Positions 34,100-43,174 of a stretch of 54,908 nt of DNA are shown here, one piece after another; position 1 is the stretch's first letter, and each line of letters begins with the position of its first letter. The position numbers and the translations under genes were made by a program. Location of the stretch: positions 1 through 54,908 of the forward strand of contig JAURKC010000009.1 in assembly GCA_030831945.1 (NCBI GenBank). Direction: 5' to 3'. Under the pieces are notes generated by a model. It ran no database searches. It was given only the letters and a program-made list of their open reading frames with translations, and was not told where the DNA came from. Origin of the DNA: Ferruginibacter sp. GTDB taxonomy: Bacteria > Bacteroidota > Bacteroidia > Chitinophagales > Chitinophagaceae.

Positions 34100-34465
34100 T
34101 TACTTAAAACTTACTATTTCAGCGGACATTTGACTAGTTTCAGGATATTTTTTAGTTGCTGGATCGGCTTGGTACATCATCACTTTTTTAGTCGCTAAAT
34201 CAAATTTTGCTTTTATTCCTATTTCCTTGATTTCTAAAAAAAGAGAATGGTCAGTAATTTCATCCATTTCAGTAAATAGCATTTTAGTTATACCTCCGTC
34301 AGTATCTTTTGTTTGCGATTCCCAATGCTCTTTATCCTTATGGTAAAATGTAACCAAATTTCCATTAGGATCTTTAATCACAATTTCAAGGACGTTATGT
34401 GCAGTTACTTGACCGAAAGATTTTAAACCGATAAAAAGCACTAACGTAAATAGGAGTTTTTTCAT
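34100..34465 (-). CDS. Small secreted protein, single-domain paralog of the 33022 N-domain
   Basis: 121 residues: signal peptide MKKLLFTLVLFIGLKSFGQ and one domain. Alignment by eye with residues 22-110 of the 33022 product shows matching VT[GA]xNVxxIV, a KE[KH]W segment in place, F[MT]E[MV]xE, and [RK][YF][TD]FDLxxKKVxxxxxD. The two genes thus arose by duplication or by fusion of this domain to DUF1566. I recognise no function. Its own terminator follows. Confidence 0.8.
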   Translation of the reverse strand: MKKLLFTLVLFIGLKSFGQVTAHNVLEIVIKDPNGNLVTFYHKDKEHWESQTKDTDGGITKMLFTEMDEITDHSLFLEIKEIGIKAKFDLATKKVMMYQADPATKKYPETSQMSAEIVSFK

Positions 34466-34772
34466 TTTTATTTTTTAGTTTTTTATATTTATCAATTTAT
34501 TGTTTGATTTTGGTAAAATAAAGTTATTAAAATTATTTTTTCTTTAAATAGTCAAACTGTTTAATAAATCAATTTATTTTTTCAATAAAAAGTAAACAGT
34601 ATTGTTTAAATTAATTATATGAAATAGGGGTCAATCAAAGTTAAATTGAGGGAACATCGTCATTTGAAATAATGCTAAAGCAAAGATTAAATAGTAAAGC
34701 AGCAAAACAGAAATTTAACTTTTCATAAATGAAGTAATAGCTACTTTATTATGACTGGGTTAAACAGTATTT
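34466..34772. other. 307-bp intergenic region
   Basis: Very AT-rich. I see no gene, hairpin or repeat that I can support; it presumably holds the promoter of the 34100 gene. Confidence 0.5.
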
Positions 34773-35399
34773 TCATTTTATTCTTTTAATTGTATTTTTT
34801 AAAGCATCATATTCGTAGGTGTGATAAATGTTTTTTGAATTATCTACATCTTGCTTAACGCATTTTAATAGAGCCACTCTGCCATTGATGACGTCTGTAC
34901 CCTCCAACTGTAAAAGCCAAAATTCTTTGCTGTTTGGCTTGATCTCTAAATTTAACGTATAAATTAAATTTAAATTTTCATCGATAATTGTTAAAACATT
35001 CTTTTTTAAGATTGGATTATATTTTCCCACAGCGATACCTTCATTGTATCTATTATATTGACCCGTATAGGAGTATTTTTTATTTTCAATAAAGTCAAAA
35101 AGATATAAATTATTATTTCCATCATTCAATAGTCCGATAGTATTATAAAATGATAGATAACGACCTAATGGAAGATTTTCAAATAGTATGTTTTGCCTAA
35201 TGGCAATTTTCTTGGCCGTATCATAAAGCGAAAGGGTGATTCTGTTTTTATCTGGAAAGACCTTCACCATGGGTGAATAATTGCTTCCAGCGAATTTAAA
35301 GTCTAATTTTTCTCCAAAAACATTTTGCGAAAATAAATCTGAAGAAATTAGCCAACTCATTAATAGGAGTAAAGTTCTTTTTAAAATTGTTTTAATCAT
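34773..35399 (-). CDS. Secreted protein of unknown function
   Basis: 208 residues with a signal peptide (ILKRTLLLLMSWLISSDLFS). The mature chain alternates short strands and turns (NRITLSLYDTAKKIAIRQNI, NNLYLFDFIENKKYSYTGQY, NVLTIIDENLNLIYTLNL), suggesting a beta-propeller fragment or beta-sandwich. No family is recognised. It ends 307 bp upstream of the paralog pair and is divergent from the channel gene, sharing the 195-bp region 35400-35594. Confidence 0.7.
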   Translation of the reverse strand: MIKTILKRTLLLLMSWLISSDLFSQNVFGEKLDFKFAGSNYSPMVKVFPDKNRITLSLYDTAKKIAIRQNILFENLPLGRYLSFYNTIGLLNDGNNNLYLFDFIENKKYSYTGQYNRYNEGIAVGKYNPILKKNVLTIIDENLNLIYTLNLEIKPNSKEFWLLQLEGTDVINGRVALLKCVKQDVDNSKNIYHTYEYDALKNTIKRIK

Positions 35400-35541
35400 A
35401 AATACTAGGGGTATTAAAATTTCAATTGTAAATCTAATATAGATTTCAAATCTTGAAAAATATTATTTTAAATAGTTAAATAAATTAATATAATAAAATT
35501 AAAATGTCCTGAATACATAGTTATTTATTAGCCTTTAGTAT

Positions 35542-35549
35542 TAATTTTG
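35542..35549 (+). promoter_or_regulatory. Putative -7 element of the channel gene
   Basis: TAATTTTG matches TAnnTTTG exactly, 45 bp before the start codon. No clear TTG lies at the -33 distance. Confidence 0.4.
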
Positions 35550-35594
35550 ATTGAGCGGTTTTAATATCAATAAGAAACTTTTTATAAAAAAACT

Positions 35595-37496
35595 ATGAAA
35601 AATTTTACTCTTTTAGAAAGACTTAAATATTGGTTTGACAATTTGATGAGCAGAGGTCCTCACATGATGATTCTATTATTAGGTTTTTTATCATTCATTA
35701 TTATACTGTTCTCAGCACTTACCATTTGGTATTTACAAATTGCACCTGAAAGTCAAGAGCCTTTGGGTTTTATAGAAAGCATTTGGCAAAGTTTGTTAAG
35801 AGCCTTGGATTCTGGAGCAATGGGCGCAGATAATGGTTGGCCATTTAGAATTATATCATTCTTGGTTACCCTAGGTGGAATTTTTGTGTTATCAATTTTG
35901 ATTGGAGTTTTGGGTAGCTCTATAGAAGAAAAGCTAAATAATTTAAGAAAAGGGAAAAGCTTTGTTATTGAAAAAGGACACACTTTAATTTTAGGATATT
36001 CATCTAAAATTTTTACAATTATTTCAGAATTAGCTATTGCCAATGAAAGTGTTTCAAATCCTAGAATTGTTATATTGGCCGACAAGGATAAAGTTGAAAT
36101 GGAAGATGAAATTAAAAGTAAAATTGGTGATTTAAAGAATACTAAGGTAATCTGTAGAAGTGGTGTTCCATATGATTTTTCTGATTTAGAGATCGTAAAT
36201 CCTCAGCAATCGAAATCTATCATTATTCTAACACCTGATGAAGATGACAATGCCGACTCTTTAACTATTAAAACTATTTTGGCAATTACCAATAATTCAA
36301 ATCGAAGACCCACTCCCTATCATATAGTTGCTGAAATGAAAGACATTTCAAATTATGAAGTTGCGAAGATGGTCGGTAAAGAGGAAGCTGAAATACTTTT
36401 TGTTGATGATATCATTGCTAAAATTATTGTTCAAACATCCAGACAAAGCGGTCTAAGTATAGTTTATACGGAATTGTTTGATTTTGATGGAGTAGAAATT
36501 TATATTCAATCGGAAAAAAAATTAATTGGAAAATCTTATGGTGAAGCGCTATCACTTTACGAGGATTCTTCATTAATTGGAATTAAGCATATCGATGGAT
36601 CTGTGAAAATAAATCCTGCAATGGACTATGTTTTAAATGAGGATGACAGCATGATAATTATTAGTGAAGACGATAGTACTATTTTTATATCCGATAAACA
36701 GCTTAATAATTTTGATGAATCTTCAATTGTAAATGTTAATACAAATGAAATTAAAACTGAAAATATATTATTGTTAGGTTGGAATTCTATTGCTTCTACT
36801 ATCATCATTGAAATTGATAAATATGTTGGACCTAAGTCAAAAATAGTAGTCGTTTCTTCCTTTGAAAAATATGAAGAAGAGGTAAATGAATTAAGAAGCA
36901 ATTTACAAAATTGTACACTAGATTTTCAATTGAATGATACTACCAATAGAAAAGTCATAGAAAAGCTAAACATCACTAGTTTCGATAGTATTCAGATTCT
37001 TTGCTACAAAGAAGAGATGAGTATTCAAGATGCTGACGCTGCAACATTAATTACACTATTGCATATTCGTAAAATTTTAGATGACGAATCAAAGGATATT
37101 AAAGTAGTCAGCCAAATGTTGGATGCAAAAAACAGAGCATTGGCATCTATCACTAAAGCTGATGACTTTATTGTGAGTGATAAATTAATCAGTTTATTAA
37201 TGTCGCAGGTATCTGAAAATAAATTTTTAATGAAAGTATTTGAAAATTTATTTGAAGCGGAAGGAAGTGAAATTTATTTGAAGCCGGTTAATGAATATGT
37301 ATCTCATGATGAACCGGTTGATTTTTATACGATAATTGAGAGTGCTAGAAGAAAGGGGCATACTGCTTTTGGATATCGATTAGAGCATTTAGCAGAGGAT
37401 AGCACAGCTGCTTTTGGTATTCAAGTGAATCCAAATAAAAGCACCAAAATTCAATTTAATTCAAACGATAAAATAATTGTATTGGCAGAAAATTAA
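35595..37496 (+). CDS. CASTOR/POLLUX-type ion channel with RCK-like domains
   Basis: 633 residues. Two N-terminal membrane helices (about 22-46 and 87-109) frame a pore region WQSLLRALDSGAMGADNGWP (about 64-83) like that of plant CASTOR/POLLUX channels. Two NAD-binding RCK-type domains follow: ILGYSSKIFTIISEL (about 132) and ILLLGWNSIASTIIIEI (about 390), each with nucleotide-sensing strands. The plant proteins are Ca2+-regulated cation channels. The role of bacterial homologs is mostly unknown but presumably involves ion balance in the inner membrane. Most of the chain is cytoplasmic. It is transcribed alone and converges on the sulfatase gene. Confidence 0.9.
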   Translation: MKNFTLLERLKYWFDNLMSRGPHMMILLLGFLSFIIILFSALTIWYLQIAPESQEPLGFIESIWQSLLRALDSGAMGADNGWPFRIISFLVTLGGIFVLSILIGVLGSSIEEKLNNLRKGKSFVIEKGHTLILGYSSKIFTIISELAIANESVSNPRIVILADKDKVEMEDEIKSKIGDLKNTKVICRSGVPYDFSDLEIVNPQQSKSIIILTPDEDDNADSLTIKTILAITNNSNRRPTPYHIVAEMKDISNYEVAKMVGKEEAEILFVDDIIAKIIVQTSRQSGLSIVYTELFDFDGVEIYIQSEKKLIGKSYGEALSLYEDSSLIGIKHIDGSVKINPAMDYVLNEDDSMIIISEDDSTIFISDKQLNNFDESSIVNVNTNEIKTENILLLGWNSIASTIIIEIDKYVGPKSKIVVVSSFEKYEEEVNELRSNLQNCTLDFQLNDTTNRKVIEKLNITSFDSIQILCYKEEMSIQDADAATLITLLHIRKILDDESKDIKVVSQMLDAKNRALASITKADDFIVSDKLISLLMSQVSENKFLMKVFENLFEAEGSEIYLKPVNEYVSHDEPVDFYTIIESARRKGHTAFGYRLEHLAEDSTAAFGIQVNPNKSTKIQFNSNDKIIVLAEN

Positions 37497-37563
37497 TCTT
37501 CTACAATTATTGACGAGATATTAACAATGCTGAATTGATAAAGCTTGAATAGATAATTTTTGC

Positions 37564-39120
37564 TTATTTAACACCCATTTTTAATGCCCACTCATTGTAT
37601 TTGGTAAGCAAATCTTTCCTTTTTTCGGGCAAGCTATTTACTAAATCGTTTGCTTCTATTCGATCATTTTTTATATTGTATAATTCCCATTTTTTTATTT
37701 CGGCATCCCATACTAATTTCCAATCCCCTTCTCGAATAGCACGATTTCCTTGATGTTCCCATGCAATGAATTCATGGATTGGTTTATTTTCTTTTTTTAA
37801 GATGGGTACTAAACTTTTTCCTTCTACTGATTGGTTGGATTTTGTTTGAGTTAATTCCATAATAGTTGGAAAAAGATCCATGATATGACCAACTTGATCT
37901 GTTTGGAATCCTTTTTTGATCAGCTTTGGAAAATAAACTAAAAGCGGTGTTGAAATTCCTCCTTCATGCATCCAGTGTTTATACATTCTAAAAGGAGTGT
38001 TGCTAGCGGAAGCCCATTCTTTTCCATAAGTAGTGTAACTTCCTTTCGATCCTACTGGACTCACTAAAGATTTTTTATATCCATCTTCCCCCAAATCAAC
38101 TACTGATCGGTCATCTAAAATTTCATGACATCCACCATTGTCAGATAAAAATACGAATAGGGTATTTTCCCATTCGCCCAGATCTTTAACTTTTTGAATA
38201 ATTCTTCCTATTCCTTCATCCATTACCTGAACCATTGCGGCATAGGTTGCCATTTTATCTATCCAAAGGGAGGGATTAGTGATGGTATCAAATTTTGCAA
38301 TTGTAGGATCTATCGGAGGAAGTTGAGCCACATTTTTTAATCGACCTAGTTGTCTTTGTTTTTTAAAACGTTGCTGGCGCAATACTTCCCATCCTTTGGT
38401 ATACCTATCACGATATTGGTCTATAATATTTTTAGGCGCATGCAATGGCCAATGCGGAGCCGTGTAGGCTATATAAAGAAAAAAGGGATTAGATGGATTC
38501 GTATTTTGTAAATAGGCAACTGCTTTATCACTGATCGCATCCGTCATATAAAATTTTTCATCCGGAATAAATTTTCGATTATCTTCTATCATTTGTCGCC
38601 TTGATAGCAATTCATAATAACTATTAGCTCCTGATATGAGTCCAAAATAATGATCGAATCCTCTTTGATTGGGCCAGTCTTCTTTTTGTTCACCTACATG
38701 CCATTTACCGGTCATTAAAGTTTGATATCCATTTTTTCGTAATTCTTCTGCAATGGTAGGAGTGGCTAAATTTAAAAATCCCTGGTAAGGTTGAAAGGCT
38801 TTGTTGTGATCGTATTTTTTGGTAGTTACCATTCCTCCCATTCCAGCTTTATGAGGATACATGCCTGTGAGTAAGGATGCTCTGCTTGGACAGCAGCGCC
38901 CTGCATTGTAAAATTGATTGAATAATACACCTCCTTTGCCCAATGCATCTAGGTTTGGAGTTTTTATTTCAGAACCAAATATTCCAATATCGCTGTAACC
39001 CATATCATCCGCAAGAATAACGACTACGTTTGGCTTTTTTTGCGCAATGATATTTTTAGAAAATAGCAGAAAGACTAAAAGAAAAAAACTGTGCCTAATT
39101 TTTTTATAATTTAAATTCAT
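37564..39120 (-). CDS. S1-family sulfatase (arylsulfatase A-like)
   Basis: 518 residues with a signal peptide (about 1-26). The N-terminal calcium site is VVILADDMGYSD (D38/D39). The formylglycine motif is C76-C-P-S-R80 in GRCCPSRASLLTG, so it is a Cys-type enzyme that needs a formylglycine-generating enzyme; none is in the window. Further active-site elements are TGKWHVGE (about 138) and FLSDNGG (about 320). It removes sulfate from a glycan or glycolipid in the periplasm. It lies 16 bp downstream of the GH95 fucosidase stop and is almost certainly co-transcribed, which points to a sulfated fucose-containing substrate. Confidence 0.94.
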   Translation of the reverse strand: MNLNYKKIRHSFFLLVFLLFSKNIIAQKKPNVVVILADDMGYSDIGIFGSEIKTPNLDALGKGGVLFNQFYNAGRCCPSRASLLTGMYPHKAGMGGMVTTKKYDHNKAFQPYQGFLNLATPTIAEELRKNGYQTLMTGKWHVGEQKEDWPNQRGFDHYFGLISGANSYYELLSRRQMIEDNRKFIPDEKFYMTDAISDKAVAYLQNTNPSNPFFLYIAYTAPHWPLHAPKNIIDQYRDRYTKGWEVLRQQRFKKQRQLGRLKNVAQLPPIDPTIAKFDTITNPSLWIDKMATYAAMVQVMDEGIGRIIQKVKDLGEWENTLFVFLSDNGGCHEILDDRSVVDLGEDGYKKSLVSPVGSKGSYTTYGKEWASASNTPFRMYKHWMHEGGISTPLLVYFPKLIKKGFQTDQVGHIMDLFPTIMELTQTKSNQSVEGKSLVPILKKENKPIHEFIAWEHQGNRAIREGDWKLVWDAEIKKWELYNIKNDRIEANDLVNSLPEKRKDLLTKYNEWALKMGVK

Positions 39121-39136
39121 AGAATAAAAGAATGCT

Positions 39137-41461
39137 TTATTTAATGAGTTGTAATTGATTATTGAATTTTAGCACTTCACCTTTTTTAGTAGAAAAACTA
39201 ACCTGTACATCTTTATAATTTAGTACTAGTTTTCCGCCAGCAGTAGATTTTACTTTTAATGAGCTAAGCATTCCTTTATCCCAAGAAAAGTCAAGCTCAA
39301 ATCCTCCGCGCGCACGAAGACCATGAATTTTTCCAGCAGACAAATCGGATGGAAGCGCAGGTAAAATATCGATAGCGCCAAGATGACTCTGCATCAACAT
39401 CTCTATTATTCCTGCTGCACCACCAAAATTACCATCAATTTGAAATGGAGGGTGAGCATCAAAAAGATTTGGATAGGACCCACCCCCTGTCATCTTTGTA
39501 CCGGTTTGTGCAATAGGCCTTAAAAGTAATTTAACCATATTCCATGCATGATCACCGTCTTTGAATCGAGACCAGAAATTAATTTTCCATGCAAGGCTCC
39601 ATCCTGTTCCTTCATCACCGCGAGCAATCAATGATTTTTTTGCCGCTTCCATTAGTTCAGGGTTTTGTTTCCAGTTAATTTCATTTCCTGGATATACTCC
39701 CCATAAATGGGATACATGTCGGTGCTTATTATTTGGATCATCTACATCTTCTACCCATTCTTGCAACTGTCCAAATTTGCCAATTTTATAGGGAGCTATC
39801 TTGGGTAGAATTAATTTAAGCGAATCTGCAAAGGCTTTATCCTGATGAATTATTTCGGCAGCTTCAATACAAATTTTGAATAAACTTTTTATGATCTCGT
39901 GATCCATTGTAGGTCCAGAAACAAGTCCACCAGTCTCTGGAGAGTTGGAGGGACAAGAAACTAATAAGCCAGTTGTTGGATCAGCTACTAGAAAATCTTT
40001 GTAAAATTGAGCAGCTCCTTTTAATACAGGCCAAGCTCTTTTGGAAAGAAATGCGGTGTCTCGGTTATAGAGAAAATGTTCCCAAAAATGATGCGATAAC
40101 CAACCTCCTCCAGATACCCATAGGCCATGATTCGAATGATTAATCGGAGCTGCCCCACGCCACAAATCAGTATTGTGATGTAATACCCAACCTTTAGCAT
40201 TGTAATGAACTTTCGCCACCTGCTCGCCAGAAGGAATTACTTCTTCTATCATCTTAAATAAAGCTTCATGACATTCACTGAGATTAAGCGTTTCAACCGC
40301 CCAATAATTCATTTCTGTATTGATGTTGACAGTGTATTTACTGTCCCACGGTGGATTAGTTTTATTATTCCAAATACCTTGAAGATTTGCAGGATAGGTC
40401 CCTGGCCTACTACTTGAAAGCATTAAATAACGCGCATACTGAACATACAACGCACTTAATGAAAGATCCATTGCGTTCTGCATTTCTTTTAGCCGAGTAT
40501 CCGTGGGATTATTTTCAGCGGCCGCATGACCTAAATCAATTGAAAAACGATTGAAATAAAATTGATAATCTTTACTATGATTTTGTTTTACCCACTCAAA
40601 TTTCTTAGTCCCTATCTTCGATAAATATTGATTACAAAGTAGTTCAGGTTTTCCAGATACATCTTTGGGATTAATAAAACTAGTGGCTGCTACTAAATAG
40701 ATGGTCGCCTGGTCGGCCTTTTCAATGTGAAGTTGATTTTGTGAAATGGAAATTGTTCCACCTTTAATCATCACGCGTACTTTTGCAGTACCAGTAAGCA
40801 CTCCATCTTTTACTTTTACATTCAATTCTATTGTACCATCATTTTTTGCAATTGTGGTAAAGCCTTCATGCAATGCTGAAAGAGAAAGATCAAATGTAAT
40901 CGCTCCTTTTTTATCTGCATTTAGAGCAATCGCAATAGTTTGATCGGGAACACTTGCCAAATATTCACGCGAATATTTAGTTGAACCCGATTGGTAACTT
41001 GTACGACAAATTGCAGTAGTTAGATCAAGCTCACGTTGATAATTGCTTACTCCTCCTTGTGAGGGGAATCGCATCCATATATCTCCAAAGGGTTGGTATT
41101 TGCGCTGAGTTAGTGGAACACTCATAAACTTATCCATCGCTAATTTCTCGGCTTCACCTTGTTTTCCTTGCCATAGCAATTCTCTTATTTTACCTAAATA
41201 ATTGGAAGCGCCTGGATGCGCATAATCATTGGGAGCGCCCGTCCATAAAGTCTCTTCATTAAACTGAATATGATCTTCTTCTACACCACCAAAAACCATT
41301 GCACCTAATCTACCATTACCAATTGGAAGTGCCTCTTCCCAGATGGTTGCGGACTGAGCATACCATAATCTAAGTGGATTGGGCTTGGGCAATTTGGAAG
41401 ATTGAGCGTTAGATAACAATGAACATATTAGCATTGCTAGAACAAGAAGCGTATTCTTCAT
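39137..41461 (-). CDS. GH95-family alpha-L-fucosidase/galactosidase
   Basis: 774 residues from the ATG at 41461. A further upstream ATG (41554) would add 31 residues before a clear signal peptide (MKNTLLVLAMLICSLLSNAQ) and is rejected. The GH95 N-terminal beta-sandwich has LRLWYAQSATIWEEALPIGN, GRLGAMVFGG and NEETLWTG. The (alpha/alpha)6 barrel has NLQGIWNNKTNPPWDSKYT, NINTEMNYWAVE and the conserved FQIDGNFGGAAGI. GH95 enzymes invert alpha-1,2-fucosyl or L-galactosyl linkages. It is co-transcribed with the S1 sulfatase 16 bp downstream and divergent from the sialidase-fold gene. Confidence 0.94.
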   Translation of the reverse strand: MKNTLLVLAMLICSLLSNAQSSKLPKPNPLRLWYAQSATIWEEALPIGNGRLGAMVFGGVEEDHIQFNEETLWTGAPNDYAHPGASNYLGKIRELLWQGKQGEAEKLAMDKFMSVPLTQRKYQPFGDIWMRFPSQGGVSNYQRELDLTTAICRTSYQSGSTKYSREYLASVPDQTIAIALNADKKGAITFDLSLSALHEGFTTIAKNDGTIELNVKVKDGVLTGTAKVRVMIKGGTISISQNQLHIEKADQATIYLVAATSFINPKDVSGKPELLCNQYLSKIGTKKFEWVKQNHSKDYQFYFNRFSIDLGHAAAENNPTDTRLKEMQNAMDLSLSALYVQYARYLMLSSSRPGTYPANLQGIWNNKTNPPWDSKYTVNINTEMNYWAVETLNLSECHEALFKMIEEVIPSGEQVAKVHYNAKGWVLHHNTDLWRGAAPINHSNHGLWVSGGGWLSHHFWEHFLYNRDTAFLSKRAWPVLKGAAQFYKDFLVADPTTGLLVSCPSNSPETGGLVSGPTMDHEIIKSLFKICIEAAEIIHQDKAFADSLKLILPKIAPYKIGKFGQLQEWVEDVDDPNNKHRHVSHLWGVYPGNEINWKQNPELMEAAKKSLIARGDEGTGWSLAWKINFWSRFKDGDHAWNMVKLLLRPIAQTGTKMTGGGSYPNLFDAHPPFQIDGNFGGAAGIIEMLMQSHLGAIDILPALPSDLSAGKIHGLRARGGFELDFSWDKGMLSSLKVKSTAGGKLVLNYKDVQVSFSTKKGEVLKFNNQLQLIK

Positions 41462-41759
41462 AATATTTGATTGTAAAGGGAGAGATCTATTATTAATTTT
41501 AAAAAGGTAATTTAAAGTATTTCTAATAAATGGTCTACAGTATTTTGTATTCATTCTTTTGTTTTAAGTAAAAGTATTACAACCCATTGCATAATTTTTT
41601 AACAGTAGCCTACAAAATTTTGAATGATTTATTCTCAATTTACTTTTCAATTGTTAAAATTGTGTAGCTTCAATATTACAATCGAATGATCAGGCTTACT
41701 TATATTTCATTGTACTATTGAGTAGCTTTTTATTTTTACTAATCAATTAATTAAAATTT

Positions 41760-42959
41760 ATGTATAAGATTTTTTCAATTAGATGCGCCATTCTTCTGGT
41801 GACAATATTATCCCTTTCTTCCTTTTTGTTGAAAGCACAGTCAACTAAAGTTCCAGGAATAGTAGTGGACTATGTTCCAGCGTCCACCAAAACTTTTATT
41901 GGATCTCCGAGCATTTGTAGATTACCAGATGGAAAGCTAGTGGCTTCGCATGATTATTTTGGACCTGCATCTAAGGAGCATGAGCAAGCTTCTACAGCAG
42001 TTTTTCAATCTTCTAACAATGGTAAATCTTGGAAAAAAGTCTCTTTAATAAAGGGGCAATTTTGGTCTAACCTTTTTGTTCACCAGGGATTATTATATCT
42101 GATGGGAACATGGAAACATCATGGAAACTTGATTATTCGACGTTCTGCTGACGGAGGAAAGACATGGACTGAACCCACTTCAAGCAAGGCGGGTTTATTA
42201 AGAGAGGGAGAATATCATACTGCTCCAATGCCAATGCTGATTCATAACAATCGAATCTGGCGCGCAATTGAAAATGCAAAGTCAGATAGTAAATTGTGGG
42301 GATTTAGATACAGCGCTATGATGATATCTGCCCCAGTGAATGCAGATCTTTTAGAAGCATCTTCATGGACCACTACTAATTTTCTTCCTCATAATCCTGC
42401 TTACTTGGACGGGAAATTTAGAGGTTGGATTGAAGGCAATGCGGTGCTAACTCCTGATGGCAAGTTGGTTGATTATTTGCGGGTATCCTCTACCGAAAAA
42501 GGGCGTGAACAAGCAGCCATTGTTAATATTAGCGAGGATGGATTAATTGCATCATTTGATCCAGCAACAGGATTTCTAGATTTTGAAGGTGGAGCTAAAA
42601 AGTTTTCAATTCGTTATGATGCCCAATCTAAACTTTATTGGACCATCTGTAACAGCAGTTCTTCCGAATTTAAAAATATGGATGCTGGTTCAGTGCGTAA
42701 TCAACTCGTTATTAAAAGTTCTCCTGATTTAAAAAAATGGACCACACATCAGTTGCTTCTTTCTCATCCAGATGTGTTGAAGCATGGTTTTCAATATATT
42801 GATTGGCAGTTTGATGGCAATCATATTATCTACTTATCTAGAACAGCTTGGGATGATGAAGAGGGAGGAGCTGATAATTATCACAATGCTAACTATCTCA
42901 CCTTTCATCGAATAAAAAATTTTAGAAAACTAAAGCAACGTTCAATTACTAATGATTAA
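41760..42959 (+). CDS. Secreted sialidase-fold (BNR-repeat) protein
   Basis: 399 residues with a signal peptide (CAILLVTILSLSSFLLKAQ). Bacterial neuraminidase repeats (Asp-boxes) appear as SSNNGKSWKK (about 83) and SADGGKTWTE (about 126), within a six-bladed propeller that includes SICRLPDGKLVASHDYFG. Residues typical of true sialidases (an FRIP motif and a full arginine triad) are not obvious, so activity on sialic acid is uncertain. A related exo-glycosidase or lyase activity is possible. It is divergent from the fucosidase-sulfatase operon over 298 bp and is followed by a terminator before the symporter. Confidence 0.8.
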   Translation: MYKIFSIRCAILLVTILSLSSFLLKAQSTKVPGIVVDYVPASTKTFIGSPSICRLPDGKLVASHDYFGPASKEHEQASTAVFQSSNNGKSWKKVSLIKGQFWSNLFVHQGLLYLMGTWKHHGNLIIRRSADGGKTWTEPTSSKAGLLREGEYHTAPMPMLIHNNRIWRAIENAKSDSKLWGFRYSAMMISAPVNADLLEASSWTTTNFLPHNPAYLDGKFRGWIEGNAVLTPDGKLVDYLRVSSTEKGREQAAIVNISEDGLIASFDPATGFLDFEGGAKKFSIRYDAQSKLYWTICNSSSSEFKNMDAGSVRNQLVIKSSPDLKKWTTHQLLLSHPDVLKHGFQYIDWQFDGNHIIYLSRTAWDDEEGGADNYHNANYLTFHRIKNFRKLKQRSITND

Positions 42960-43013
42960 AGTGATTTAGATAAAGGATTGGTGAAAGTGGCGCTACTAAT
43001 AAAATTGTTTTAA

Positions 43014-43047
43014 AGAAAGGGGTTTCAATTCAATGAGACCCCTTTCT
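43014..43047 (+). terminator. Terminator after the sialidase-fold gene
   Basis: AGAAAGGGGTTTCA pairs with TGAGACCCCTTTCT (one G-U) with a 6-nt loop, then AATTTT. Confidence 0.85.
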
Positions 43048-43082
43048 AATTTTAAAGTAAATCCAAAGCATCTAGACATAAT

Positions 43083-43103
43083 AAATAAAAACATATCTTT
43101 AAA
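43083..43103 (+). promoter_or_regulatory. 21-bp element shared with 27984-28004
   Basis: Identical to the element before the cytosolic oxidoreductase gene. It contains TATCTTTA, a near match to the -7 box, 71 bp before the symporter start. It may be part of the promoter. Confidence 0.35.
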
Positions 43104-43174
43104 TTACTAACTGTAAAAAGAAGGGATTACATTTTGTACAAAATAAAATGCTGTTTTAAAATTCAATTAATAGT

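Noticed and set aside
41462..41554. Upstream ATG adding 31 residues to the GH95 enzyme
   Set aside because: It would bury a textbook signal peptide that begins at 41461.
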